A DNA stretch of 64,000 bases from Desertivibrio insolitus (GCF_017355965.1 NZ_JAFIQW010000003.1:458001-522000), one strand, 5' to 3'; counted from the stretch's first letter, positions 18,423-27,218 are shown. Notes: a model not told the origin generated them from the letters alone. Program-made: numbers and translations.

Positions 18423-20069
18423 ATGGCGGACCTGTTCGAGGGCTACGGGCTCACCGCGCAGAAGCGGCGGGCTCCGGCGGTGCCCGCGTGGGACGAGATG
18501 TTCGACGCGTCCGGCGTCGCGCGCGACTCGTACCGCGACATCCATGCGTCGCTCGGGCGGATGACTCAGGCGGAGCTGCGCGGGCGGACCGCCGCGCTCG
18601 CCGACTCCTACCTCGCCCAGGGCGTCACGTTCGACTTCGCCGGCGAGGAGCGGCCGTTCCCGCTCGACGCGGTGCCGCGGGTGATCGACCAGGCCGAGTG
18701 GGTGCGGGTCGAGTCGGGCATCAAGCAGCGGGTCAAGGCGCTCGAGGCGTTCCTCGACGACGTCTACGGCCCGCAGCTCGCCGTGCGCGACGGGGTGATC
18801 CCCGCCCGGCTGCTGAGCTCGTCGACGCACTACCTGCGCGAGGCGGCGGGGGTGCGGCCGGCGAACGGCGTGCGCATCCAGGTGAGCGGCATCGACCTCA
18901 TCCGCGACGAGGCCGGCGAGTGGCGTGTGCTCGAAGACAACGTGCGCGTGCCGAGCGGCGTCAGCTACGTCATCTCCAACCGCCGCGTCATGGCGCAGAC
19001 GCTGCCGGAGCTCTTCGTCTCGATGCGCGTGCGCCCGGTCGGCGACTACCCGCACCAGCTGCTCCGCGCCCTTCGCGCCGCGGCGCCAGAGGGCGTCGAC
19101 GATCCGACCGTCGTCGTGCTCACGCCCGGCGTCTACAACTCCGCCTACTACGAGCACACCCTGCTCGCCCGCCTGATGGGCGTCGAGCTCGTCGAGGGCC
19201 GCGACCTCTTCTGCTCCGGCGGCCGCGTCTGGATGCGCACGACCGCGGGCCCCACCCGGGTGGACGTCATCTACCGCCGCGTCGACGACGAGTTCCTCGA
19301 CCCGCTGACCTTCCGCGCCGACTCGATGCTCGGCTCGCCCGGGCTCATGCTCGCCGCGCGCCTCGGCAACGTCACGATCGCGAACGCGGTCGGCAACGGC
19401 GTCGCCGACGACAAGCTCGTCTACACCTACCTGCCCGACCTCATCCGCTACTACCTCGGCGAGGACGCGATCCTGCCCAACGTGCGCACCTGGCGCCTCG
19501 AGGAGCCCGAGTCCCTCGCCGAGGTGCTCGACCGGCTCGACGAGCTCGTCGTGAAGCCCGTCGACGGCTCGGGCGGCAAGGGGCTCGTCGTCGGCCCCGC
19601 GGCATCCGCGTCGGAGCTCGACCAGCTGCGCAAGCGGCTGCAGCGCGACCCGCGCGGCTGGATCGCCCAGCCCGTCGTTCAGCTCTCGACCATCCCGACC
19701 CTCGTCGACGACGGGATGCGACCGCGGCACGCCGACCTGCGCCCGTTCGCCGTCAACGACGGGAAGGACGTCTGGGTGCTGCCCGGTGGACTCACCCGCG
19801 TCGCCCTGCCCGAGGGGCAGCTCGTCGTGAACTCCAGCCAGGGCGGCGGGTCGAAGGACACCTGGGTCGTCGGCACCGAGCCGCTGCGGGTGAGCGAGCA
19901 GAGCGTGCAGGAGATCGTGTTCGACCAGGCGACGCCGACCTCGTCGATCCCGATCATCACGGCGTCGCACAGCCCCGACCATTCGCCGCAGGACGCGCCC
20001 CAGCAGGATCAGCAGCAACAACAGCAGCAGAGCGCCGAGGCGCCGAGGGGAGGTGACGCCGGATGCTGA
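18423..20069 (+). CDS. circularly permuted ATP-grasp protein with poly-glutamine tail
   Basis: 548 aa. A DUF404/DUF407 circularly permuted ATP-grasp enzyme. Family features are VLEDNVRVPSGVSYV (near 165-180), LTPGVYNSAYYEH, DVIYRRVDDEF, LVVKPVDGSGGKGLV and LRPFAVNDG near 440. Related enzymes are predicted carboxylate-amine ligases acting on peptides. The C-terminus is odd: after the family end near residue 520 comes a P/Q-rich tail with QQD then seven glutamines. TATGGT ends 6 nt before ATG 18423, a leaderless start. It overlaps the alpha-E gene by 7 bp. The substrate is unknown. Confidence 0.87.
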   Translation: MADLFEGYGLTAQKRRAPAVPAWDEMFDASGVARDSYRDIHASLGRMTQAELRGRTAALADSYLAQGVTFDFAGEERPFPLDAVPRVIDQAEWVRVESGIKQRVKALEAFLDDVYGPQLAVRDGVIPARLLSSSTHYLREAAGVRPANGVRIQVSGIDLIRDEAGEWRVLEDNVRVPSGVSYVISNRRVMAQTLPELFVSMRVRPVGDYPHQLLRALRAAAPEGVDDPTVVVLTPGVYNSAYYEHTLLARLMGVELVEGRDLFCSGGRVWMRTTAGPTRVDVIYRRVDDEFLDPLTFRADSMLGSPGLMLAARLGNVTIANAVGNGVADDKLVYTYLPDLIRYYLGEDAILPNVRTWRLEEPESLAEVLDRLDELVVKPVDGSGGKGLVVGPAASASELDQLRKRLQRDPRGWIAQPVVQLSTIPTLVDDGMRPRHADLRPFAVNDGKDVWVLPGGLTRVALPEGQLVVNSSQGGGSKDTWVVGTEPLRVSEQSVQEIVFDQATPTSSIPIITASHSPDHSPQDAPQQDQQQQQQQSAEAPRGGDAGC

Positions 20070-20995
20070 GCCGCATCGCCGAGTCGTTGTTCTGGATCGG
20101 CCGCTACATCGAGCGCTCCGACGGCACCGCGCGCATCCTCGACGTGCACCTCCAGCTGCTGCTCGAGGACCCCTGGATCGAGGAGGACGCCGCCTGCCGT
20201 GCCCTGCTCAGCGTCATGGGCAGCGCGGCACCGGATGACACGGAGCTCACCCGCGCCGACGTGCTCGCGATCCTCGCCATCGACCGCCAGCACCCGGCAT
20301 CCATCGCCTACTCGCTCGGCGCCGCCCGCGAGAACGCCCGCCGCGCGCGCGAGATCGTGTCGACGGAACTGTGGGAGGTGCTCAATACGACGAGGGCCCG
20401 GATGCCGCGCCGCGTCGCCTCCGACAAGGTGCACGAGTTCTTCGCGTGGGTGCGCGAACGCGCGGCGCTCGCCGTCGGAATCATCGAGTCGGCCACGAGC
20501 CGCGACGAGGCGTGGAGCTTCTTCACCCTCGGCCGCAGCCTGGAGCGCGCGGACATGACGGCGCGGCTGCTCGCCACGCACTCGCTCACCGAGGCATCCG
20601 GCCCGTCCTGGACCACGATCCTCCGCTCCTGCGGGGCCTACGAGGCGTACCTCCGCACCTACCGCGGGGTGCCGAGCGCTCGGAACGCGGCGGAGTTCCT
20701 GCTGCTCGACCGGCTGTTCCCGCGGTCGATCCTGTTCTCGGTCATGCGGGCCGAGGAGTGCCTGCGCGAGCTCGAGCCGCGCAGCAGCCACCGGTCGGCG
20801 ACGAGCGACGGCGCCCTGCGCCTGCTCGGCCAGATCCGCTCCGAGCTCGAGTACCGGCCGGTCAGCGAGACCCTCGACGACCTGCCCCGCTACATGGACG
20901 AGGTGCAGTCCGCGATGACCGCCGCGAGCGAGGCCGTGCGCCACCGCTACTTCCCGACCAACGCGGCGCCGAGCTGGGTGGGGGAGTCGTCGTGA
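20063..20995 (+). CDS. alpha-E domain protein (DUF403)
   Basis: 310 aa, all-helical. It begins MLSRIAESLFWIGRYIERSDGTARILD, the hallmark of the alpha-E family, which is almost always encoded next to a circularly permuted ATP-grasp gene and a transglutaminase-like gene. It probably binds the ATP-grasp partner or the growing product. No catalytic role is established. Both ends overlap neighbours (7 bp and 4 bp), so the three genes form one translationally coupled unit. Confidence 0.9.
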   Translation: MLSRIAESLFWIGRYIERSDGTARILDVHLQLLLEDPWIEEDAACRALLSVMGSAAPDDTELTRADVLAILAIDRQHPASIAYSLGAARENARRAREIVSTELWEVLNTTRARMPRRVASDKVHEFFAWVRERAALAVGIIESATSRDEAWSFFTLGRSLERADMTARLLATHSLTEASGPSWTTILRSCGAYEAYLRTYRGVPSARNAAEFLLLDRLFPRSILFSVMRAEECLRELEPRSSHRSATSDGALRLLGQIRSELEYRPVSETLDDLPRYMDEVQSAMTAASEAVRHRYFPTNAAPSWVGESS

Positions 20996-21837
20996 AGCGT
21001 CTGCGCATCCGGCACGAGACCGGGTTCAACTACCAGGGCGAGGTCAGCGCGTCGTACAACGAGGCGCGGATGCTGCCCGCGAGCGCCGACCGGCAGTTCG
21101 TGCTGCACTCCAACCTCGAGATCCGGCCGATCTCGTCGAGCCACACCTACGTCGACTACTGGGGCACCCGGGTGTCGTCGTTCGAGATCCTCACGCCGCA
21201 CAAGGCGCTCTCGCTCACGGCCACGAGCCTCGTCGAGGTGCGCGAGCAGCAGCACTCCGACCACGCCGTCGGCTGGGACGAGCTGGCGGGCGAGGTCGAG
21301 AGCGCGACCGCGTTCGTGGAGCAGCTGACCTCACGCCGCCGCACCGATCCGCCCGAGGAGGTCGTCGACATCGCTCGCCGCCTCGCCGCGCAGGCCGCGA
21401 GTCCGTGCGAGGCCGCGCTCGCCATCAGCACCGAGATCGGCCGCCGCATCGAGTACATGCCGGGCGCGACGAGCGTCACGAGCACGGCCGTCGATGCGTG
21501 GGAGGCCGGCAAGGGCGTCTGCCAGGACATCACGCACCTCGCACTCGGGGCGCTGCGCTCCGTTGGGATCCCCGCCCGCTACGTCAGCGGCTACCTGCAC
21601 CCCAAGCCGGATGCCGCGATCGGCGAGACCGTGAGCGGCGAGTCCCACGCGTGGGTCGAGTGGTACTGCGGCGAGTGGCGCGGCTTCGACCCCACGAACC
21701 TCATCGACATCGGCGACCGGCACGTCACGGTCGGTCGTGGCCGCGACTACGACGACGTGCCGCCGCTGCGCGGCGTCTACGCGGGCCCGTACTCCTCGAG
21801 CCTCTTCGTGCGCGTCGACATCACCCGGGAGGCATGA
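20992..21837 (+). CDS. transglutaminase-like protein
   Basis: 281 aa. It has the N-terminal Bact_transglu_N beta domain (MKRLRIRHETGFNYQGEVSAS) and a papain-like transglutaminase core with the triad C in GKGVCQDITH, H in SHAWVEWY and D in GFDPTN. Members can act as isopeptide-forming or -cleaving enzymes. GTG 20992 overlaps the alpha-E stop by 4 bp. No signal peptide, so it is cytoplasmic. It belongs to the conserved ATP-grasp/alpha-E/transglutaminase system. Confidence 0.9.
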   Translation: MKRLRIRHETGFNYQGEVSASYNEARMLPASADRQFVLHSNLEIRPISSSHTYVDYWGTRVSSFEILTPHKALSLTATSLVEVREQQHSDHAVGWDELAGEVESATAFVEQLTSRRRTDPPEEVVDIARRLAAQAASPCEAALAISTEIGRRIEYMPGATSVTSTAVDAWEAGKGVCQDITHLALGALRSVGIPARYVSGYLHPKPDAAIGETVSGESHAWVEWYCGEWRGFDPTNLIDIGDRHVTVGRGRDYDDVPPLRGVYAGPYSSSLFVRVDITREA

Positions 21838-21959
21838 CCGGCACGCTGTCCACTTTCCGCAAGGTCCTCCGTTTTCGCCGGTCACGGGACGTTCGACCCG
21901 GGATAACGGCGCGTTTCGTTGCAGAATGATCCTCGACTTCCGAGCCCAGAAGGATCGAG

Positions 21960-22550
21960 ATGAGCACCACGACGTCAACGCGCCCCTACAACTCCCCGCT
22001 CCGCAAGGCGGAAGCGGCGGCGACGCGAGCGCGCATCCTCGACGCGGCGGCGGCGCTCTTCGAGGAGGAGGGCTACGCGCTCACGACGATGAAGCAGATC
22101 GCCGACCGTGCCGGCGTCTCGCTGCAGACCGTCCACCTCGCCGGCCCCAAGGCGGCGATCCTCCTCGCGGCGTACGACCGCCGGATCCAGCAGGGCGGCC
22201 TCCCGCGTCGCGACCCGGCGCACGCGCCGCTCGAGCGGCTGTGCGTCGCCGCCGGCACGAGCATCGCGGTCAACTCCCGCTCGGCGAAGCTCTGGTACGC
22301 GATCGAGGCGGCCTCGCACTCTGATCCGCTCGTCAAGGAAGCCTTCCGCGCGATGGTCGAGGGGCACAGCGGTGCGGTGCGCGACGTCGTGTCCGCGCTG
22401 GACGTCGACGATGTCGATGCCGCGATGGCCGAGGTGCACTTCCTGCTCGCGGCGACGACCTATCTGCACTTCGTCGAGCAGCACGGCTGGTCGCACGAGC
22501 GGTTCCGCGGATGGCTCGAGCGGCGGCTGTTCGCGACCGTAGGCCGCTGA
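21960..22550 (+). CDS. TetR-family regulator, copy A
   Basis: 196 aa. The N-terminal TetR helix-turn-helix is RARILDAAAALFEEEGYALTTMKQIADRAGVSLQTVHLAGPKAAIL; HLAGPK replaces the usual YYHF-like end of the domain. The C-terminal ligand domain is helical and ends HFVEQHGWSHERFRGWLERRL. AAGGATCGAG precedes ATG 21960. It is about half identical to the next gene, and the start regions are alike too, which shows tandem duplication. The regulated gene and ligand are not evident. Confidence 0.87.
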   Translation: MSTTTSTRPYNSPLRKAEAAATRARILDAAAALFEEEGYALTTMKQIADRAGVSLQTVHLAGPKAAILLAAYDRRIQQGGLPRRDPAHAPLERLCVAAGTSIAVNSRSAKLWYAIEAASHSDPLVKEAFRAMVEGHSGAVRDVVSALDVDDVDAAMAEVHFLLAATTYLHFVEQHGWSHERFRGWLERRLFATVGR

Positions 22551-22596
22551 CCCGAGACTTTCGTCTTGTCCGCGCATAAGCGGATGCTGTCGATTC

Positions 22597-22613
22597 TCTC
22601 AACAGTGTTGAGA
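22597..22613. promoter_or_regulatory. TetR-type operator between the TetR paralogues
   Basis: Perfect 17-bp palindrome TCTCAACA-G-TGTTGAGA, upstream of the second tetR gene. Size and symmetry suit a TetR dimer. No equivalent is seen before copy A. Confidence 0.65.
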
Positions 22614-22679
22614 AAAGGGCGCCCCGGCGGCGAGGGGACGGCAGAATAGCGGGCAACTTCCGAGCCGATGGGGACCGAG

Positions 22680-23267
22680 ATGACCACGACGTCGACGCGC
22701 CAGTACAACTCGCCGCTGCGCAAGGCCGAGGCCGCCGCCACGCGGGCGCGGATCCTGGATGCCGCCGCCGAGCTCTTCGCCGACCAGGGCTACGCCCTCA
22801 CGACGATGAAGGAGATCGCCGACCGGGCGAGGGTCTCGCTGCAGACCGTCCACCTCGCCGGCCCGAAGGCGTCGATCCTGCTCGCCGCCTATCAGCGCGT
22901 GATCGAGAGCGCCGCGCTCCCGGAGCAGCTGCGCATCGAGACCGCGGCCGACAAGGTGCGCGCGGCGGTCGAGGTCAGCGTCGAGTTCGACTCGCGTGCG
23001 GCCAAGCTGTGGCGCGCGGTCGAGGCGGCGACGCACTCCGACCCGCTCGTCAAGGAGTCGTTCACGACGATGATGAACGGCAACAACGAGCCGCTGCGCG
23101 ACGCGCTCGTGGAGCTCGGGGTCGAGGATCCCGACGCCGTGCTCGCCGAGCTCGTCTTCGAGATGTCGCCGGCCGCGTACCTGCACTTCGTCGAGCTGCA
23201 CGGCTGGACGAAGGAGCAGTACCGCGAGTGGCTCCACCGCCGCGTCGAGACCGCCGCGGGACTCTGA
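22680..23267 (+). CDS. TetR-family regulator, copy B
   Basis: 195 aa from ATG 22680, chosen by alignment with copy A and the GGGGACCGAG site just upstream; ATG 22668 lacks a ribosome site. The HTH region ALTTMKEIADRARVSLQTVHLAGPK is nearly identical to copy A while the effector domains diverge, so the two may share DNA targets but differ in ligand. It follows a perfect palindrome that it may bind. It is convergent with the MFS gene. Confidence 0.86.
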   Translation: MTTTSTRQYNSPLRKAEAAATRARILDAAAELFADQGYALTTMKEIADRARVSLQTVHLAGPKASILLAAYQRVIESAALPEQLRIETAADKVRAAVEVSVEFDSRAAKLWRAVEAATHSDPLVKESFTTMMNGNNEPLRDALVELGVEDPDAVLAELVFEMSPAAYLHFVELHGWTKEQYREWLHRRVETAAGL

Positions 23268-23286
23268 CGCCTCCGCGCATCCCGCC

Positions 23287-23321
23287 GGTCGGGTAGTCGC
23301 CGCAGGCGACGGATCGAAAGC
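23287..23321. repeat. degenerate dispersed palindromic repeat, copy 3
   Basis: GGTCGGGTAG, a GTCGCCGCAGGCGAC hairpin, then GATCGAAAGCC. Related to the GGTCGAGTAG...TATCGAGACC family but with several changes. It lies between the convergent tetR and MFS genes and could act as a terminator for both. Confidence 0.4.
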
Positions 23322-23339
23322 CCGCGCCCCGCGAGCGCG

Positions 23340-24662
23340 CTACCCCCGGTTCGCCGCCGCTTCCGCGCTGCCGAGGGCGTCGCGACTGCCCGTGGCATCC
23401 GGCCGCAGCGCGTCGCTGACGAGGTAGAGCCGCTTCGCGCGGCGGTCGAGGCGCACGCGCAGCTCATGCCAGCGCACCATCCAGAACACGGCGACCGCGG
23501 CGGCGAGCAGGCCCGAGACCGCGGCGATCCACAGCGTCGCGCGGGGGCCGGCGATGTTGCCGATCCAGCCGACGACGGGTGCGCCGATCGGGGTGCCGCC
23601 GACGAAGATCGCCATGTAGATCGCCATCACGCGGCCGCGCAGCTGCGGCGCGGTCGTGGTCTGCACGAGCGCGTTGGCCGTCGTCATCATCGTGAGCGAC
23701 GAGAACCCCACGGCGACGAGCACGACGCCGAACGTGACGGGGCCTGGCGCGAACGACGCGACCGCGCATGCGACGCCGAAGGCGGCGGATGACACGACGA
23801 GCCAGCGCATGCGGGGCCGCTCCCGCCGCGCGGCCTGCAGCGCCCCGGCGACCGACCCGATCGCCATCACCGACGACAGGACGCCGTAGGCATCCGCCCC
23901 CAGGCCGAACTCGGTCGAGGCCATGGTCGAGGTGAAGATCGGGAAGTTGAAGCCGAAGGTGCCGACGATGAACACCATGATCAGCACGACGATGATGTCG
24001 GGCCGGGTGCGCACGTAGCGGAGCCCCTGCCGGAACTGGCCACGCTCCTTCTTCGCGCGCGGCGCGTGCCGCAGCTCGGAGGTGCGCAGCAGGTAGACGG
24101 CGGCGATCGTCGCGATGAACGTGAGCCCGTTGATCACGAAGACCCACCCGGCGCCGACGGCCGCGGTGAGCAGTCCCGCGATCGCGGGCCCGGCCAGGCG
24201 CGCGCCGTTGAACGACGCCGAGTTGAGCGCGACCGCGTTCGAGAGGTTCTTCTCGGGCACGAGCTCGGCGACGAAGGTCTGCCGGGCGGGGGCGTCGATC
24301 GCCGCGGCGATGCCGAGCCCGAGCGCGAAGGCGTAGACGTGCCAGAGCTCGGCGACGCCGGTCACCACGAGGGCGCCGAGGCCGAAGCCCAGCAGCGCCA
24401 TGACCGTCTGGGTGAGCACGAGCAGCTTGCGCCGGTCGAAGCGGTCGGCGATCGTGCCCGAGATCGGCACGAGCAGCAGCTGCGGCCCGAACTGCAGCGC
24501 CATGGTCACGCCGACCGCGGCGGCATCCTGGTCGGTGAGCTCGGTGAGGACGACCCAGTCCTGGGCGGTGCGCTGCATCCAGGTGCCGATGTTGCTGACG
24601 AGGGCACCCGCGAACCAGACGCGGTAGTTGAAGAAGCCGAGGGACCGGAACATCGGACTCAC
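23340..24662 (-). CDS. MFS transporter, probable drug exporter (12 helices)
   Basis: 440 aa. A major facilitator of the MFS_3/enterobactin-exporter-like type. It begins MFRSLGFFNYRVWFAGALVSNIGTWMQRTAQDWVVL, with IADRFDRRKLLVL as the loop 2-3 motif. GTG 24662 gives a 4-bp overlap (GTGA) with the upstream marR stop, so translation is coupled; ATG 24653 is an alternative. Cotranscription with a MarR regulator that has a clear operator suggests inducible efflux of a toxic compound. The substrate is unknown. Confidence 0.87.
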   Translation of the reverse strand: MSPMFRSLGFFNYRVWFAGALVSNIGTWMQRTAQDWVVLTELTDQDAAAVGVTMALQFGPQLLLVPISGTIADRFDRRKLLVLTQTVMALLGFGLGALVVTGVAELWHVYAFALGLGIAAAIDAPARQTFVAELVPEKNLSNAVALNSASFNGARLAGPAIAGLLTAAVGAGWVFVINGLTFIATIAAVYLLRTSELRHAPRAKKERGQFRQGLRYVRTRPDIIVVLIMVFIVGTFGFNFPIFTSTMASTEFGLGADAYGVLSSVMAIGSVAGALQAARRERPRMRWLVVSSAAFGVACAVASFAPGPVTFGVVLVAVGFSSLTMMTTANALVQTTTAPQLRGRVMAIYMAIFVGGTPIGAPVVGWIGNIAGPRATLWIAAVSGLLAAAVAVFWMVRWHELRVRLDRRAKRLYLVSDALRPDATGSRDALGSAEAAANRG

Positions 24663-25120
24663 TTGCCGGCGAGCTCCTTCATGATCGCGGCGGCCTCGCT
24701 CAGCACCCGACGCTGCTCGGGCGAGAGCTCCTTGAGTCGCTGGAACAGCCACGCGTCGCGGCGGCGACGGGTCTCGCGCACGACGTCGCGCCCGGCGTCG
24801 GTGATCGAGAGCAGCACCTTCCGGCCGTCGTCGGGCGACTCGGTGCGCTGTAGGTAGCCGGCCTGCTCGAGCGCGTTCACGGTGCGGCTCATCGACGGCG
24901 GGGTGACCCGCTCGAGGTCGCTGAGCTGGCTGAGGGTGTGCGCGCCGTCGCGGAAGAGGATGGCGAGCACGCTGACCTGGCCGTCGCTGAGGTCGCTGTC
25001 GGCCTTCTCCGCACGCAGCCGGCGCGAGAGCCGGCCGACGCCGACGCGGAGCTCGGCACTGAGGTCGTTCGTCTGCACCCGCTTGAGGGCGCTGGTGATG
25101 GTGGGGGGCTCGAAACTCAC
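24659..25120 (-). CDS. MarR-family regulator of the MFS exporter
   Basis: 153 aa. A winged-helix MarR protein: QVSVLAILFRDGAHTLSQLSDLERVTPPSMSRTVNALEQAGYLQRTESPDDGRKV covers recognition helix and wing, the last part being the typical D-x-R loop. The start is GTG 25120; TAAGCT lies 8 nt upstream and no ribosome site is visible, so it may be leaderless. The palindrome at 25131-25153 overlaps that -10, so it probably represses itself and the downstream exporter. Confidence 0.88.
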   Translation of the reverse strand: MSFEPPTITSALKRVQTNDLSAELRVGVGRLSRRLRAEKADSDLSDGQVSVLAILFRDGAHTLSQLSDLERVTPPSMSRTVNALEQAGYLQRTESPDDGRKVLLSITDAGRDVVRETRRRRDAWLFQRLKELSPEQRRVLSEAAAIMKELAGK

Positions 25121-25130
25121 GGTTGTTTAG

Positions 25131-25153
25131 CTTAGCAAATTAGCCTTGCTAAG
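25131..25153. promoter_or_regulatory. MarR operator
   Basis: CTTAGCAA (25131-25138), 7-bp spacer, TTGCTAAG (25146-25153): perfect 8-bp arms in an A/T-rich patch overlapping the marR -10. It also lies about 50 bp upstream of the divergent hydrolase promoter. Confidence 0.82.
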
Positions 25154-25213
25154 TACCTGGCCGGATGCCTGGAGAGCGCTGTGCCCGCCGCGCAGGAGCG
25201 CTACCGTCGCTGC

Positions 25214-26083
25214 ATGACTCCGCAGCGCAGCGAGCACACGTTCACCGACTCGTCGGGCATCCACGTGCACTACACGTCCTGGCGCGTGCCGGAGCCCCGC
25301 GGAGTCGTGCAGGTCGCGCACGGGCTGGGGGAGCACTCGGGGCGCTACGAGGAGCTCGCGCTCGCGCTCGCCGAGGCCGGCTACACGGTCTACGCCGACG
25401 ACCACCACGGGCACGGCCGCACGGGCCTCGAGCAGCACGGCGGTGACCACGCCAAGCTCGGCCGGCTCGGCCCGGGCGGCATGCACGCCGCGGCCCAGTC
25501 GCTCGCCGACCTCGCGGAGCTGCTGCGGAGGGAGCACCCGGATCTACCGCTCGCGCTGATCGGCCACAGCTGGGGGTCGCTGCTCGCGCAGATCACGCTC
25601 AACCGGCATCCGGAGCTCTGGGACGCCGTCGTGCTGTCGGGCTCGGCCCACCGCTCCATCACGGGCATGAACGGCGGAGACCTCAACAAGCAGCACCATC
25701 ACCTCGGCAAGACTGGCTACGAGTGGCTGAGCCGCGACCCGAAGGTCGCCGAACGCTTCGCCGCCGACCCGCTCTGCTTCGGCACGCGCGCCGCGAAGGT
25801 GTGGGGCGCGGTCAACACGGTGCGGGTGCTCGGTCGCCCGTCGAAGCGGCTCGGCCGCGACATCCCGCTCTACCTGATGGTCGGCGACGACGACAGCTTC
25901 GGCGGGGTGCTGAGCGTCGAGCGCCTCGCCCGCGACTACACGGTGCGGTCGGGGCTGACGGATGTCTCGCTGCAGATCTATCCCGGCGCCCGGCACGAGA
26001 TCTTCAACGAGACCAACCGGCGGGAGGTCTTCGCCGACCTCGTCGCCTGGCTCGATCAGCGTCTCGCTCCCGCGCCGCGATAG
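25214..26083 (+). CDS. alpha/beta hydrolase, monoacylglycerol-lipase-like
   Basis: 289 aa. A Hydrolase_4 (serine aminopeptidase S33/lysophospholipase) member. It has the oxyanion segment VAHGLGEHSGRYEELA, DDHHGHGRT, the nucleophile elbow GHSWGS, an acidic residue in MVGDDDSFGG and the catalytic histidine in GARHEIFNE. It likely cleaves monoacylglycerols or lysophospholipids in the cytoplasm. TACCGT ends 6 nt before ATG 25214, so the message is probably leaderless; the longer ATG 25181 start is less likely. Confidence 0.87.
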   Translation: MTPQRSEHTFTDSSGIHVHYTSWRVPEPRGVVQVAHGLGEHSGRYEELALALAEAGYTVYADDHHGHGRTGLEQHGGDHAKLGRLGPGGMHAAAQSLADLAELLRREHPDLPLALIGHSWGSLLAQITLNRHPELWDAVVLSGSAHRSITGMNGGDLNKQHHHLGKTGYEWLSRDPKVAERFAADPLCFGTRAAKVWGAVNTVRVLGRPSKRLGRDIPLYLMVGDDDSFGGVLSVERLARDYTVRSGLTDVSLQIYPGARHEIFNETNRREVFADLVAWLDQRLAPAPR

Positions 26084-26086
26084 CCT
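26081..26086 (+). promoter_or_regulatory. -10 of the lipoate ligase gene, built on the upstream stop codon
   Basis: TAGCCT sits 6 nt before ATG 26093. Its first three bases are the TAG stop codon of the hydrolase gene. Confidence 0.5.
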
Positions 26087-26092
26087 CGGCGC

Positions 26093-27142
26093 ATGCACGG
26101 CGAATACAAGGTGCCCGGCGGCAAGCTCGTGGTCGTCGACCTCGAGGTCGAGGGCGGCGTCATCCGCGACTTCCGTCTCGCAGGCGACTTCTTCCTCGAG
26201 CCCGACACGGCGCTCGACGCGATCAACCGCGCCGTCAACGGGCTGCCCGCCGACGCGGAGGCGACGCGCATCACCTCGGCGATCACCAACGCCCTGCCGA
26301 AGGATGCCGTGCTGCTCGGGTTCTCGCCGGAGGCCGTGACCACGACCATCCGCCGCGCGCTCGCCAAGGCGACCGACTGGCGCGACTACGAGTGGGAGAT
26401 CGTGCGCGGGCCCGCCGTCGACCCGCAGATCCAGATGGCGCTCGACCAGGTACTCACCGAGGAGGTCGCCGCCGGTCGCCGCAAGCCGACGCTGCGCTTC
26501 TGGGAGTGGGAGCGCCCCGCCGTCGTCATCGGCAGCTTCCAGTCGCTGCGCAACGAGGTGGACCTCGAGAACGCCGACCGGTTCGGCTTCACCGTCGTGC
26601 GCCGCATCTCGGGCGGCGGAGCGATGTTCATGGAGGCCGGCAGCGTTGTCACCTACTCCATCTACGCCCCCACCGACCTCGTGCAGGGCATGAGCTTCGC
26701 CGAAAGCTACGCCTACCTCGACGACTGGGTGATCAAGGGCCTGCAGGGCCTCGGCATCGACGCCCAATACAAGCCGCTGAACGACATCACGTCGCCTACC
26801 GGCAAGATCGGCGGAGCCGCGCAGAAGCGCCTCGGCGCGGGCGCCCTCGTGCACCACGTGACCATGAGCTACGACATGGACGGCCAGAAGATGGTGCAGG
26901 TGCTGCGCATCGGCCGCGAGAAGATCAGCGACAAGGGCATCACGAGCGCCGCCAAGCGCGTCGATCCGCTGCGCAGCCAGACGGGCAAGCCCCGGTCCGA
27001 GATCATCGACCACCTGATCGGCACGTTCCGGCAGCTGAACGGCGGCACCGACGGGGCGATCACCCCGGAGGAGTGGGCGAAGGCGGAGCAGCTCGTCAAG
27101 GAGAAGTTCGGCACGGAGGAGTGGCTGCAGCGGGTCCCGTGA
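26093..27142 (+). CDS. lipoate-protein ligase family protein, accessory domain first
   Basis: 349 aa. Residues 100-330 are a BPL/LplA catalytic domain: VVIGSFQS, the lipoyl-AMP loop RRISGGGAMF (170-179) and catalytic lysine K238 in TGKIGGAAQKR. Residues 1-95 resemble the small accessory domain that is C-terminal in E. coli LplA and a separate protein (LplB) in archaea; here it is N-terminal. It should attach free lipoate to E2 or GcvH lysines via lipoyl-AMP. Ten bases separate it from the hydrolase gene, but it appears to have its own leaderless promoter. Confidence 0.83.
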   Translation: MHGEYKVPGGKLVVVDLEVEGGVIRDFRLAGDFFLEPDTALDAINRAVNGLPADAEATRITSAITNALPKDAVLLGFSPEAVTTTIRRALAKATDWRDYEWEIVRGPAVDPQIQMALDQVLTEEVAAGRRKPTLRFWEWERPAVVIGSFQSLRNEVDLENADRFGFTVVRRISGGGAMFMEAGSVVTYSIYAPTDLVQGMSFAESYAYLDDWVIKGLQGLGIDAQYKPLNDITSPTGKIGGAAQKRLGAGALVHHVTMSYDMDGQKMVQVLRIGREKISDKGITSAAKRVDPLRSQTGKPRSEIIDHLIGTFRQLNGGTDGAITPEEWAKAEQLVKEKFGTEEWLQRVP

Positions 27143-27167
27143 CGCGCGCGGCCGGCGTCCTCCCGTC

Positions 27168-27200
27168 GGTCGAGTAGCTTGCGCAGCGCGTATCGAGACC
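27168..27200. repeat. dispersed palindromic repeat (GGTCGAGTAG family), copy 4
   Basis: GGTCGAGTAG, CTTGCGCAGCGCG, TATCGAGACC, 26 bp after the lipoate ligase stop. Confidence 0.65.
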
Positions 27201-27218
27201 CTCGCGCCTCTCGCCTGC

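Noticed and set aside
17196-20021. 941-codon open frame on the minus strand
   Set aside because: It is antisense to the serine hydrolase and ATP-grasp genes. High G+C removes stop codons; its translation is arginine- and glycine-rich with no family features.
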